Below, in pieces: positions 1-11,193 of a DNA stretch of 64,000 bases. Location of the stretch: the NCBI GenBank assembly GCA_034440575.1, contig JAOTOL010001187.1, positions 186,001-250,000 of the forward strand, read 5' to 3'. The translations under genes and the position numbers were made by a program. How positions within the stretch are numbered: the stretch's first letter is position 1; each line of letters starts with the position of its first letter. This stretch comes from Imbricaverruca yamaguchii. Its lineage: Eukaryota > Arthropoda > Thecostraca > Neoverrucidae. Below the pieces are notes generated by a model. It had not been told where the DNA came from. It saw only the letters and a program-made list of their open reading frames with translations, and searched no databases.

Positions 1-771
1 AGGTTGCAATTGTTTTGGGGGATTTCTGATATATCTAGTCGTGTCCTGACAGTGACAGACAAGCGAGCCATTACGAATTCTTGTTTTCCATGGTTATGCG
101 AGACCAAGATGGATAGTCACAATTGACAGTATCAATGCCCTTCGTCCTTGCTAACTTCCAAGACACGGATAAAGCAATATTTCGTTCGTTCGTATCCAGT
201 CCTGGGGGACGGAGGAAGGGGTGGCTGTCTTGGTCCGTCACAGCCACCAGATGAATCACAGCCGAGCTCATCTGATCTGGGTTCACCAATCCTGAGCGGG
301 CCTCATATCGAGATGGGAACCTGAATGCTCATGAGCTTTGATGATAGGCACATGATGCCAAAAGTGGAGCACGATAAAAAGGCCGTTACTGAAGCTGCAC
401 ATCAGCTCCGAGTAAAAAACATTGAAGCCATGAACCTTTCAAGTAAGCTTTCCACTCTGAACTTGAACTTATTACACTTTGGAAGCCTGAATAACTTCGT
501 GGAATGTTTCAAATTCCTCTGCATTATCTTATAATTAAACCTGTTATGTAATTTCGCCTTGTGATGATTTTCATCATAGCACATAATTATACGTTTTCAT
601 CATCCTATCAGCGCCATCGGCATAAGTAGGCGACCCGGCACTCCACGAGCTGCGGTAACGGGAAGCTGCGGTACGGCCACAAATTGACGACCACGGTATG
701 ATGTTCCAGGTTACATGCCTGCACGTCGCGAGCTATGAGCGAAGTCAGCGTGGTGAGGAAAAGGAAATGAG
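1..771. other. unassigned sequence
   Basis: No ORF here has recognisable domains or plausible codon structure on either strand. The longest open stretches are about 70 codons, which is what chance gives. I see no repeat relationship to the rest of the window. Confidence 0.5.
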
Positions 772-773
772 AT

Positions 774-837
<64 letters not shown>

Positions 838-847
838 GTCCTCTGAT
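772..847. repeat. (TA)n tract inside 11-bp inverted arms
   Basis: A run of about 26 TA dinucleotides (782-834) is bounded by ATCAGAGGACA (772-782) and its exact reverse complement TGTCCTCTGAT (837-847). The whole block could extrude as a cruciform with a self-complementary TA centre. It may be a hairpin-derived microsatellite or the core of a small palindromic MITE. Confidence 0.8.
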
Positions 848-3076
848 ATATACAGTATATATACAGTTAGATTTCGGGAAAAAAACGAAAAGTTGGCTGC
901 ACAGGCTGGCGTTGTCCACCTTCAACTAAGTAAAGAAAAAACATTCGCATCAGACGACGGACGCACCAATTTATTATTTTGTAAACTCCACAACTGGTGC
1001 AGTTCTAAATCCGTCCTGTTAACTGATACCGGCCAGCTCTTATTGCCATCGATGTGTTTGCACATTTATTCCACGGGGTGCCTTTACTGAGCGGTTTCCG
1101 ACGTCGCGCTGCCTGCCCCGCGCCGCATTTAGCGCAATAAAAAGCGTCGCAGCGCCAGCCCGGCCGTAACGTGGCATGTCTTCACAGTGTCGGCTCCAAT
1201 AACGGCCCGACATTGGGCCTGCCATGACTCAGCCGCGACACAGGTCGCTGGTGCTGCCGGAGCGGTGGCGGCCGGACCGACACTAACAGGACACCCCCCG
1301 AGCTGTGGGGTCACTGGGGGTGGCCTTAATCACATGCCCCCGCTGCGCCGTTGGAGCAGGTAAGTCGCGCGGGCCCAATCCGATCCAGATGTGACGCAGC
1401 CGCCCTCGTCGGAGCTGGACTGGACGGAGTTGCCGGGTCACTGCGGGGTCGGCTAGATCAGGCGTCACGGAGGCAGGTCGCCACACAGGAGCGACGCAAG
1501 TGTGGGTGTCAATAATTTGTCTACGTTGGCTTGTTGGTTTGGTAGCTTCCCAGCGATAAAAAAAACATTTCGGAACTGCTTTTTTAGGTGCATGATGTTC
1601 TTATTACGCTCACGATTATTCCTCGCATTATTTCCAATTACGTTAGGCGTATCCATCAACTAATACATGAAATATATTCCTCATCTCCAATGGTGGTGGG
1701 ACGAGACCGTACAGTCGACATAAAACATTTTGGCCGGGCAGGATCAGTGGATATCGTGTTTCGCAGTCTGGTCTTCATACCCAACATGAATGCGACTAGA
1801 ATGCAGAATGCAGCGGTAGAATGATAAGATAGTCGGTCGGTAGGATTTAAATAATTGGTGATGGAAGGATCCTTCCCCAAGGGCAACGGTTTATTAAATA
1901 TATCGAGTAAATGCGTGTACTAGCTATGATGTTCCTAGAACTGGAGTGTGCTGTCTTATTGACCGTTCAAAGCGAAATGGTTGCCACCTATCGGCAGACA
2001 CGTTGCACTACTGTGTATGTGCGTGTGGGATAAAAGTGCGACAAATATGGCGCAATACAAAAAAAATTGGAAACAAGAATGCAAACAAGTCCGAGTGGCA
2101 CTCATGTAATATATTTGCACAATGGTGAGTGATGCTTCACTACACTCCAATTTGCGAATGTACCTAGCCACTCTGCGTCACTGATATCTCATCCAGATTC
2201 CCATACTTTTTTTTGCCTAAGTTCTCAATGGAAGATTAGCAGTGTAAATCCACCCAAGTGGAAAATTCAGTTCAAAACGCAGGGTAAATAGCAATATAAT
2301 TTTCACAATACACTATCAATGAGTGCACATGCAACTTGGTTGCATGCTTTTTTAATGACAGCAGTGTTGTGATTAAGAACTACCTACACAAAATGTACAG
2401 CACAAGAACAAAGGAGTGCAAAGTCATTCAAATTCCTATTGTATTATTGATAAAAGTAAATATATCTGGATGGGGCACCCAACCCAATCTGGAACATTTT
2501 CAGAAACTGTCCTTCATTTTTTTGCAGTAGGGCTGGAAGGTAGGTTTCGATTAGCCAGCCCAATGCTGGAACTGCTCTGCAGAACACCCGCGATGAACTT
2601 GAAAAAGTACATCTATAACCTAACCCATGATGATGGGGTTGGAGACTCATGTATTTTGTATATTGCTAGCACAAAACCAACCAAAATAATCAATGTCATG
2701 CAACAGCAATATTTTGATGGCGTAGTGGTCACATAACACTGGCCATTGGAATTTGTATGGACTATCAAGCTCTTTAAGGGAAGAGATAAATGTAAATAAA
2801 CATTTCAAATAATTGTATTTGAATTCGGGTAGGGCATTTCAAAAACAAAATTGTAAGACCACACTTCTTACAATGACTAAGCTGATGGGACCATTCATTT
2901 CTGGTTCAAATGCATACTTTTCAGTTGGTAAGGGAAATTATTTAAAAAGGGCGGTGGGAGAATATATTCTCAGGAAAAGCATGATGGCTTTATAGAAGTA
3001 GTATTGTGCTTCATGGTATGAACAATACAACTTTCCTACACATTTGCCTCCATAAAGCAGACAGAGGGGTTAGTAT
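848..3076. other. unassigned intergenic DNA
   Basis: No supported gene. Positions 1,080-1,500 are GC-rich, with only short open frames on both strands and no domain signal. The rest is AT-rich with short chance ORFs. I see no duplication of this stretch elsewhere in the window. Confidence 0.5.
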
Positions 3077-3322
3077 TGGTTAGGTTAGGCTAGGTCAGGT
3101 TTTTTAGTCAGGAAAAATCTGGTTTGTGTTGAAATTTATTGGAGTTTAGGGGCGCATCGACTACATCGGTCATGCAGCGTGTTGAAATTTAAAAGAAATC
3201 AATTTCTTTCTTTAAAAACAAAACAGGCTTAGATAGGCTATATTTAGTTTTTAATTTGACAAATTGTGAAAACAAAGTTTAGTCACTCCATTTTTGCCTT
3301 ATATGCTGGGTTAGGTTAGGTT
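3077..3322. repeat. GGTTAGG-type telomere-like words
   Basis: Short runs of GGTTAGGTTAGGCTAGG (about 3,077-3,095) and GGGTTAGGTTAGGTT (about 3,308-3,322) lie just 5' of the gypsy fragment. A related run lies at about 10,118-10,142. TTAGG is the ancestral arthropod telomere unit. Here the runs are short, imperfect and interstitial, so they are an indication of lineage rather than a telomere. Confidence 0.5.
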
Positions 3323-3349
3323 AAATTGCATTTATGTTAGTTTTGTTCG

Positions 3350-4419
3350 GTTGCCTTCGCATCAGACAAGTGGACGGACGCTGAGGAGTGGTACAACACA
3401 ACAGAGCAAGAGCTCCTGGGAGTGGTCCGTGCAGTTAGCCTGCTCCGGCTCTGCGTCCTTGGCACCAGGCTCACAGTGTGCACTGACCACCAGGCGCCGA
3501 AATGGCTGCGGAACCTACGAGAGCCCTCAGGTCGTCTCGCCAGGTGGATTATGCACCTTGGACAGTACGACTTCGTGGTGGAACATCGCGGTGGGTTCCA
3601 GATCCCGCACGCCGACGCTCTGGTGCGGGTTCCGGTCGATCCCGCAGCTGTCCATGAAGTGCCAGCTGCTGCAAAGGTGATGGCGGCTCCAGACGGGGAT
3701 CTGACAGCTGCACACGTGGCGACAACTGCTGTCAGCGAGGGGACTGCTGCACGCGCAGTGAGAGAAGCAGAGGAGGCAGCAGAGCTGGTTCCAGTACGGC
3801 CGGTGCAAGATGCTGACGCACCGCCCAAGCAGCGGCTGACAGCACAGCAGCCAGTGACGTCACCAGCAGGTGACATGTACACTCGCCTGCAGCGCGAGAC
3901 AGCCCGAGACGAGGACCTGGCGGCTGTGATCTCGCGTATCCGGCCTGGAGTGGCGACCTCTCGAGTGGACTCTGATGAGGTCAGGTTCTACATGCGCAGC
4001 CCGAGTGAGTTGTTTGTTCGTGACTCAGTGTTGCTGAGGCAGACTCGGAGTTTCAGCGAACCTCAAGTAGTGATGCCTAAGTGCATGCGCAGAGACGTGG
4101 TGGAACTTGCACATGATTCACCGGTGTTAGCTCACTTTGGAGTGGCGCGTACGTTAGCGCGGCTCCGCACTATTTTTGGTTCAATATCACGCATGATGTG
4201 AGGGCATACTGCAGAGCGTGTGAGGCGTGTGCTCGAGTCAAACGGCCTAATCGTGGCAGCCGAGAGGGAGTGGGATCCACTCCTGTGTTGGGGGAACTAT
4301 TTACACAGTGGTCCGGGGACGTGTTAGGAACGCTACCACTCACGAAATCGGTCAATCGTTTTCTAGTGTGTTCACACATCCCTTCGAAGTGGGTGGAGAC
4401 ATATGTACGCTGTTTGTGA
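3350..4419 (+). pseudogene. Ty3/gypsy pol fragment (RNase H, zinc-binding, start of integrase)
   Basis: Translation starts inside an LTR-retrotransposon RNase H domain: a VAFAS stretch, then YNTTEQELLGVV, then TDHQAPKWL, then VEHRGG...HADAL, which is the usual end of that domain. A linker of about 90 residues rich in Ala/Glu/Pro follows. Next is the integrase zinc-binding region (HDSPVLAHFGVARTLARLR and CRACEACARVKRP), then the start of the integrase core (GDVLGTLPLT...NRFL...SKWVETY). Protease and most of the reverse transcriptase are missing upstream. The core stops at about 4,419 after the first catalytic Asp region. A one-base shift near 4,170 separates the first frame (stop at 4,199-4,201) from the frame carrying the CxxC motif. 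No LTRs are seen. It is an inactive 5'- and 3'-truncated fragment; clade within Ty3/gypsy not determined. Confidence 0.85.
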
Positions 4420-4427
4420 TGCAATTT

Positions 4428-4452
4428 TCGGCTCGGTCCGGTACCGAGCCGA
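4428..4452. repeat. 10-bp perfect hairpin
   Basis: TCGGCTCGGT and ACCGAGCCGA are separated by five bases. The hairpin sits exactly where recognisable integrase coding stops, so it may mark a rearrangement junction. Confidence 0.6.
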
Positions 4453-5441
4453 GATGGGACGACGCTAGTAACATAAACAATGTGGTGCTGAGATAATATA
4501 AAATAGCGTTTAGAGAGGTATCAATGATTTCTTTTCAGGTTTAAATAGGTGCAAGCAACATACATTTAACATTATTATCCATTATCCTGTTAAAAACACA
4601 CATTTCTATCAGAAAATACTGATAATTAAAATCGCATCCGCCTATTTGCCAGATGCGTGGAAGCTTTCCGCGATATTCCATTGCCTCCAGTTGGGCCCCA
4701 GTGCCCCACCGGAGCCGAGAACTTTTCATAGTTCTGGGTAAAAGTTTTGACCGATCACAGAAAAGCAGTTCTGTAATAACTCCTTCTATTGGAGATATTC
4801 CGTCAAGCGTGTCAGCTGGTATGTCGATGCAGAACTGACGCTCAAACGACTTGTGAACGGCCGCTTATCGGTAAATAAAAGTGAAATAAAGACAAAATGT
4901 GAGAATTTATTAAATTAAAGCTACCTTATTCAGATTGAAACAGTCAGAAGTATCATTGCATGACTCATATGTTAGGTGTTATTTCTTTTTGTGCCTCTGG
5001 AGACTGCAAGAACGAAGAACGATGTAATACGCATTATTGAAATTGTCGACGTAGGTATTAGGTAGCATGGTAGGGGTAATGTAAATGTGACGTATGCATG
5101 CAATGGAAATGAATGTGTTCGCTCAGCGGTCCACTAAGGAAAAACCCTTATTATAAATGAATGAACAGTTACGGAGTTTACAAGAATATTTCGATGATCC
5201 AGCAATGCCAATGTTGAAGACTCAAGACTATAGAGTAGGTACCTACCTACATATGCAGGAATGTACGTAGGTAGGTAAGGGAAAGGGAGATCTGAGGTGA
5301 TTATAAAGGGGACAATTGTATGGTGGTCACCAAATACAAACATCAAAAATATATACATATTCACACAGTTCCTATCAAGGAAAATCCTCTAACCACTTGT
5401 AAAAGAGCAACCTTAAAACAATTATGTTTTCGTGGTGTGCC
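4453..5441. other. unassigned sequence
   Basis: AT-rich, with no coding signal. A short GTAGGTA-rich patch lies near 5,235-5,280. Nothing else is recognised before the head of the foldback-like element. Confidence 0.5.
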
Positions 5442-5472
5442 CAGGGGCGTCGCCACCGGGGGGACGCCCCTG
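5442..5472. repeat. terminal hairpin at the element head
   Basis: CAGGGGCGTC (5,442-5,451) and GACGCCCCTG (5,463-5,472) are exact reverse complements around an 11-base loop. The heads at 32,523 and 41,498 share the first strand but not the second, so the hairpin is specific to this copy. Confidence 0.75.
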
Positions 5473-5529
5473 GGACAGCGGGGGCAATTGCCCCTGCTGT
5501 GAGAATGGGGGCGCCGCCAGCTAAAATTT

Positions 5530-6190
5530 GAGGAGGGCCCCAGGAGGAAAAGGAGGTTCCCAGGACGAAAAGGAGGCCCCCAGGACGAAAAAGAGGACCC
5601 AGAACTGGCTCACAGATGGTCAAAAAGGTTCCCGGGGAATAACAAGGCCACTGAGATAGGAAAGGTTGTATATAATTTGGAAGATGAGGAACCTGCGAAA
5701 GAAGATGAAACCTCCAGGAGATAAGATACCACCCCTAAGATGGGCGAAGTTCGAAACAAAACTCAGAGCAAGAGGTCCCCAAGACATGAGAGGAGGTCTC
5801 TAATTTGAAAAAAAGGACTCTAGAAGAGAAATGAGGGCCTTGCCGAACTCGAGAGGAGTCCCCAAAAATGAGTAGGTCTCCAGGACTGAATGAGGGCCCG
5901 AAGACCGGAAAGATTTCCAAGAAAATGAGAGGAGGCCCTTAAGATAGGAGTGGTAACAAGTATGGATAGGTGTGACGTTTCCAAAATTGTAGATTTCCTC
6001 AAGACTGGTAAGGCTTTGCCAGGATAAAGGAGGAGGTCCACGAAGCGTGACAGGAGGCCCCTAATTTGACAGATAATGCCCCTGGGACATGAGAGGAAGC
6101 CCCCATGTCATGGTAAAGGATCCCAGGATATAAGAGGAAGCCCTTCAAGACGAGAGGGGAGGACATGAAGGGCCTATAATATGCAAGAAA
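5530..6190 (+). repeat. degenerate ~20-bp array, GGAGGCCCC type
   Basis: Successive units read roughly CCCAGGACGAAAAGGAGG, drifting to AAGACGAGAGGAGGCCC forms. The spacing stays near 19-22 bases although the units diverge strongly. The same array type occurs at 32,600-34,488, 37,536-37,990 and 41,590-42,110. Confidence 0.75.
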
Positions 6191-7382
6191 CCCCTAAGAA
6201 ATAGTAGAAGTCGTGCCGGGGTGTTTCAAAATTACGACATGGACCCAAAAAATCCGGCCGGGGCCCCTGAAAATAACGCTGAGGCTGGGTGTGCCAAAAG
6301 TGTATGACCGGACCATGAAAATAAATATAGTGGCACGACGAGTCGTAACATTCCACAACAGTCTCATTGGGACCAAAACAAATGAGCGGGAGCAACGAAA
6401 AACACTCCGGACATGGGTCCAACTCTCAAAAAGTCTCTCAAGAACACACAAAAAACACAAAAACACTCCAACTCTGGGACCCACCAATGATGCCAAAAAA
6501 CCTAAAACGTTTTGGGCCCAAAAAGGTGTCGAGGCAGCTAAAGCTCGGGCTAGGGATCCAAGCAAATGACGTCGACAACCAAAAGCTCAAATTGGACTAT
6601 ATAAAAAAATCGCGTCGCAACCCTTGAAAACCACCCTGGAGGCCCAGAAGGGCTCACCGGGCTCCAAAAGCTGCAGTTGCTCCAAAAATCAATTCCTAAC
6701 CGGAATGTCACTCTGGGACAAAACATACTCCTTCAGTGGCCGCAGTGGCATATCAAAGGGGTAAATGCCCCCTCTATCCTGAGAGGCATAAGCTCCCAAG
6801 AATCGTGCCGGGGCTCCAAAACTCGCGCTGGGGTTACCAAAATTCGCGTCGGTCCATCAGAATTCGCGCAGGAGTCTCCAGATAAGTACTTCGGACCATA
6901 GAAAACTCGTTCCGAGGCTCGAAAACTTGCAATAGGAACCACCAAAATCGCGTTGGGTAACAGCCAAGTACAACGCTTTCCACAAACTCGAATCTGTCCC
7001 CCAAAATATCGCGCTCGGGAACCACAATTCACATCGTTAGTCCCGTCGAAGCTCCACAAAATTGGCATCTAGGCCAAAACGTAAGAACAGTGTGACCACA
7101 AAAACCGAATCGGTACCCGAAAAAAATCAAGGTCGAGCCTTCCAAAATAAGAATGAATTGAACAAAATATATGTCCGGTTCAAGAAAATGGCTCTGGAGC
7201 ACCGAACATGCTACCAGATGCCGTCACAAATTGCGTATGGCACTGAAAAACATACCGTATCTTTAAAAAAATGTAGGTGAGATGCAAAAACGTGGCGCCA
7301 GGGACTCGAAAAATCAGGCCGGGATTCGGAATTTACAACGACAAAAAAATCCACAAAAATCTCGTTGAGCCCAGAAAACTGG
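6190..7382 (+). repeat. degenerate ~20-22-bp array, CCAAAATCGCG type
   Basis: Units such as CTCCAAAACTCGCGCTGGGG, TTACCAAAATTCGCGTCGGT and CCATCAGAATTCGCGCAGGA follow each other at 20-22 bases. The run continues into the inverted-repeat arm. It aligns collinearly with 38,020-39,180 in copy 2. Confidence 0.7.
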
Positions 7383-7864
7383 CGTTGGGTCCCCGGAACC
7401 ACGGGCCTGAGCGCGATAAATCGCGCTGGGACTAAGAATCACCGCACCGAAGCAACAGAATCGTACTGGAGCACCAAACATGTGCGTCAGAAGCCCCAAA
7501 TAAACACAACAGAAACTTAAGAGCACAACGGGGGCCGACAATACAACTGGCCCTCCAAAACGCACATAGCCTCCCAAAAAGCGACAGGGCCTTAACACAT
7601 GCGTTGCAGCCATAGATAAGCATACCTGGATCTCTAAAGAAAATAAAAAATAAACTCTTAAGGCACACCGATGCCATGAAGACGCACCAGGGCCTGAAAA
7701 AGAAGCTGGGCAAAATGATAATATGGTTCCACAATGAACAAAAGCACCGGGCGTTAAATGAAGACATCGGGATCTTCGAAAATGCCCTAACACGTAAAAA
7801 ATCATCGGTGCCCAAAAAAGCAAGAACACACTGAAGCGAAGGTGGGTTTAGAAAATGCATTAGG
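7383..7864 (+). repeat. left inverted-repeat arm, foldback copy 1
   Basis: This arm is the imperfect reverse complement of 8,320-8,770. Anchors include CCCGGAACCACGGGCCTG against CAGGCGCGTGGTTCCGGG, and GGGATCTTCGAAAA against TTTTCGAAGATCCC. The homologous arm in copy 2 is longer (from 38,878), so this pair is shortened by loss of the outer part of the right arm. Confidence 0.8.
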
Positions 7865-8319
7865 TCGCAGCGCAGAAAGTCGCAGCGTTGTCCAACAAAG
7901 AACACTGGGGAAGGGCCTCGGATCGATAGCCATTCTGAGATGGTAGCAGCAAAGACATCAGGTGCATCAAAGCTGATCTGAATCTGCATTTCATAACTAC
8001 CAGAAAATGTGGAAGGTTGGGAATTAATGATCGGATTTAATTACTCTACTTTTCGCAGCGAACACCCATGCTAACCATTCCAGCACGTCAAATATAGCGC
8101 AAGTCTTTCATGTGGCAGTAATTACCAAAAGGCAGAAGGCCTAGCAGAAACTGTAGCATCGCACGAAGTGTGGCGAGTGCGCCGAATGCGCGAGATGAGT
8201 GTTCACGTGCACGGACGTTGGCGTCGTGACGACTGGGTGATATGAACTTGAATGTCTGAAATTTTGAAATTTTATATTTCAAAGTGATGGGGAATATATT
8301 TTAAATTCAAGTTAGGGGT
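7865..8319. other. spacer of foldback copy 1
   Basis: This stretch lies between the two arms and aligns with 39,653-40,134. Shared landmarks are CATTTCATAACTACCAG and GCATCGCACGAAGT. No ORF with domain similarity is present. Confidence 0.65.
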
Positions 8320-8770
8320 TTAATACATTTTCTAAACTCCTTTTCGTTTTAGGGTTTCGCTGCTTTTTGCACCGAGGACATTTTTACGTGTCAGGGCGTT
8401 TTCGAAGATCCCGATGTGCTTATTTAGCTCCTGGTCCTTTTGTTCGAGTTGGAACCATTCTCCATTTTGTGGTTCCAACCAATTTTATGAACTGGAAGCT
8501 TCCAGCTTCCGGTGTATTTTTTTTTAGAGCTCCATGTATGTTTGTGTAGGGCTGCAACCCATGTTTCAAGGCCCTGTCACTTTTTGGGAGCTTGTATGCT
8601 TTAGAGCGTCAGTTGTATTGTCGGCCCCCTTGCGCTCTTGGAGTCCCGCTGTGTTTATTTGTGGCCTCTACTTCACATTTGTGGGCCCTAGTTCGGCTTT
8701 GGGGCTTCGGAAAAAATTTGTATGTGTCCCAGCCTGACTTATCGCTCCCAGGCGCGTGGTTCCGGGTACC
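8320..8770 (-). repeat. right inverted-repeat arm, foldback copy 1 (truncated)
   Basis: Reverse complement of 7,383-7,864. It ends abruptly at CCGGGTACC, where CAGGCGCGCACCCAGG starts; in copy 2 the arm runs on for about 280 more bases. Confidence 0.75.
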
Positions 8771-8844
8771 CAGGCGCGCACCCAGGATTTTTCCATGGGG
8801 GAGCTGGACCGAAAAGGGCACTTGGCCGGCTCCAAAAGGGCACT
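8771..8844 (+). repeat. transposon-end fragment, copy a
   Basis: CAGGCGCGCACCCAGGATTT followed by a GGACCGAAAAGGGCACTTGG stretch is repeated at 9,440-9,511 in the same orientation. The CAGGCGCG...CCCAGG start resembles hAT-type ends. No matching opposite terminus is seen, so both are probably end fragments. Confidence 0.6.
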
Positions 8845-9439
8845 GAAATGAAAGGAACACTCATACACCAGGTCAAACCTCCCAGAAATGCTGTCCCCTT
8901 ACATTGAAGTTTTCGATCCACTCCTATTCCGTCTACTAAGGAACAATATATTCCAACCACACCGTGTTCCTTAGCATGTTTGGTCCTCACTCGCAGAGGT
9001 GAAAAAAGCGTCCAGCCTGTCACCTACAGAATATCGAAAACCACTAGGCTGGCACATGTTGATGGCTCACAGTAAGACCCCCGTACGCATGTGAGCGAGT
9101 GCGAAATATCGACGACGATGCTGAAATGGAACAAAGAAGAATGATTTAGACATTGCGTGAGAAGAAATGTACGACCTTCAATATACCAGGAGGTGCTGAG
9201 TTTACATCAAAGGTAACGTTAGGGATTATGCTATATTACTCAACGTTTCGGCCAGGGGCCATCGTCCGGATAATGATTTAGTCTATATATTATCGTTAAA
9301 TTAGGATCCAAACACTTATAATTCAACATTCAGCACTGTGTGCAACTATAGGCTAACGTGAGACACACGCTTCTCCGTGCACTGATACAAGCTGAAGACA
9401 CTGATTTGGTGATCAGCAATGATATGAACTGTAGCCAAG
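8845..9439. other. unassigned sequence
   Basis: No coding signal. This is the stretch between the two copies of the CAGGCGCG end fragment, possibly host DNA or interior of the same element family. Confidence 0.4.
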
Positions 9440-9559
9440 CAGGCGCGCACCCAGGATTTTTTCCATGAGGGCGGACCGAAAAGGGCACTTGGCTGGCTCC
9501 AAAAGGGCACTTTGTGGCCCGGGGCGCACTGGAAGGTTTGTTGACCAGGGGGGGGGGGC
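9440..9559 (+). repeat. transposon-end fragment, copy b, with poly-G
   Basis: Matches 8,771-8,844 in its first ~72 bases, then continues into TTTGTGGCCCGGGG and a G10-11 homopolymer near 9,548-9,558. The poly-G run next to a hAT-like terminus is common in this kind of element end, but the element is not complete. Confidence 0.55.
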
Positions 9560-10080
9560 GTGAATTTTCCATGGGACACGTTATGTTCTTGCACCGAACC
9601 CTTGTATTTAATATTACCAAAAATATGCAGCCTGCATTCATTATGTCGTGAGATGAAGATTGCCCGCTTAGCTTTGATGTAAAAGTACGCAGGATGTGCA
9701 TTTCTGGAAAGGATGATAACAGCTGACACGAAGGCTGATAAATTTGTCACCTGTCCTGAAGGCAGGTGACATGTACACAAACATGTAACACAATAAAAAT
9801 AGCGACGAAAGCTTCTTGCATACCCCAGATGCAGCAAGAGTAAGTGTCAAACAACCGACGCGATGGATGCGACTATGCGAGAATACAAATAAATTTTAGC
9901 AAGGAATGGTCATTCATTTCAAAATTTTAACATAGTGATGTAGCCACGAAAGGAGAGGTTTTAAAATTACTAGAAAAATTAGCTAGAATCCCCTTTGGGA
10001 ACGGGAAAACAAAAGTAATTGGAGATCACCATAGCTGCATAGGCTCGACGCAGTTTGCTCGCGAAAGCACGGCGAGCAGG
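9560..10080. other. unassigned sequence
   Basis: No recognised gene or duplication. Confidence 0.45.
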
Positions 10081-10142
10081 GCACAGGGCAGGGCAGGGCA
10101 GGACAATGAAACAAGATGGTTAAGTTAGGTTAAGTTAGGTTT
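10081..10142 (+). repeat. GGGCA and GGTTAAGTTAGG simple repeats
   Basis: About three tandem GGGCA units (10,084-10,102) are followed, after a short gap, by two near-identical GGTTAAGTTA units related to the TTAGG-type words at 3.1 and 3.3 kb. Confidence 0.7.
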
Positions 10143-10882
10143 TTCAGGTTAGAAATTGAGAATTGTAAACCAATTTTATATTTTATTTGTTGTTTGGGAT
10201 GGGCTGTGCTAGATTATCCTCTTTAGTTGAAATATTTTGAGATTGTGGTGATTCTTTCAAATACAATTTATGTAATTCCTTTTCTTGAAATGGAGGTGAG
10301 GATATGTTAGGCTTGATTGTTTTTTTTTGTGATTTTCTGTTATTCATAAAAGCTGTATAATATTTTCCACCATTATTTGTGTGCTATATTACCACACTCA
10401 AAACCTTGCCTTGATTCTAGTTTAAATCCATCACTGCTTCTGAATAATGTTGTTAGTGCTTCCTATGCGGATGTGCTATACATGCTCACTGCTTTCATAG
10501 CAATGAAGGTCAACAAATATGGAAGCAAGTTGATGCAATCGTCTATATGTAGATTGCCTGCAGTCTTATTATAGTGAAATACTATGGGATCATTGTGCTG
10601 AAATTTGGTAGAGCTAGTCAACATGGAACAGACCTCCAAATTTGAACACTGCATCCCACTATATCAGACCTTTATCAGCAGATCTGTGATTTCCACTCTG
10701 GCTCCACTGGTTATATTTATTCTTAACACTGAATCTTTGATCATTGGACTCTAAAAATGGGGTAATTTATTGATGACATCGGGGTATTCCACAAATAGTA
10801 ATCTTTTTTATGAATCTAGTCTTGAACCATGTTTGGTTAGCACCACCACAACTAGTCCAGCAATCATTGTCATCAGGCAATG
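10143..10882. other. unassigned AT-rich sequence
   Basis: Short chance ORFs only; no domain, no repeat copy elsewhere. Confidence 0.45.
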
Positions 10883-10960
10883 GTCAGCATATTTTAGATA
10901 AAATGCTATCTATTTTAGTCAGCATATTTTAGATATTAAAATGTCAGCATATTTTAGATA
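10883..10960 (+). repeat. three copies of GTCAGCATATTTTAGATA
   Basis: Copies start at 10,883, 10,918 and 10,943, so the spacing is irregular (35 and 25 bases). This suggests slippage with later indels. Confidence 0.8.
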
Positions 10961-11193
10961 AAATGTTATGTTGATCATTTTGTAGCTACCCGCCCATATG
11001 GAGCAAAACAACGTATACAATAATACAAAAATATAGTAAGATTGTTTTGAGACTGGTACAATGTTGGAGTGATTTTGTTGCACCATGAAAAAGAGCTAAT
11101 GCCTATGTATGTATCTGGAGCTGATTTGTACTCAATTTTGTTTGCATCAATCATGTACCATAATGTCAGTCCTGACATTTTCTTGTCACGTTT

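Larger units (their letters stand above)
5442..8770 (+). mobile_element. foldback-like non-autonomous element, copy 1
   Basis: The element begins with CAGGGGCGTCGCCACC, a head also found at 32,523 and 41,498. It continues through an array of GGAGGCCCC/GACGAAAA units, then an array of units of the type CCAAAATTCGCG, then an inverted-repeat arm (7,383-7,864), a ~455 bp spacer, and the opposite arm (8,320-8,770). The same order recurs in the same orientation at 32.5-40.9 kb. There is no ORF with domain similarity; the open frames are by-products of the repeat. The CAGGGGCG head resembles hAT-type termini. A long inverted repeat made of short direct repeats is the build known for Drosophila FB elements and for Galileo (P superfamily). 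The right end is lost: at 8,771 a different element end (CAGGCGCGCACCCAGG) takes over. Confidence 0.65.

Noticed and set aside
3077..3100. Interstitial telomere
   Set aside because: Only two or three imperfect TTAGG units; used as a lineage hint, not called a telomere tract.
7314..7989. Cys/Phe/Leu-rich minus frames of 170-185 codons (also 39,193-39,618)
   Set aside because: Antisense of the foldback arms; the same frames recur in both copies because the DNA is repeated.
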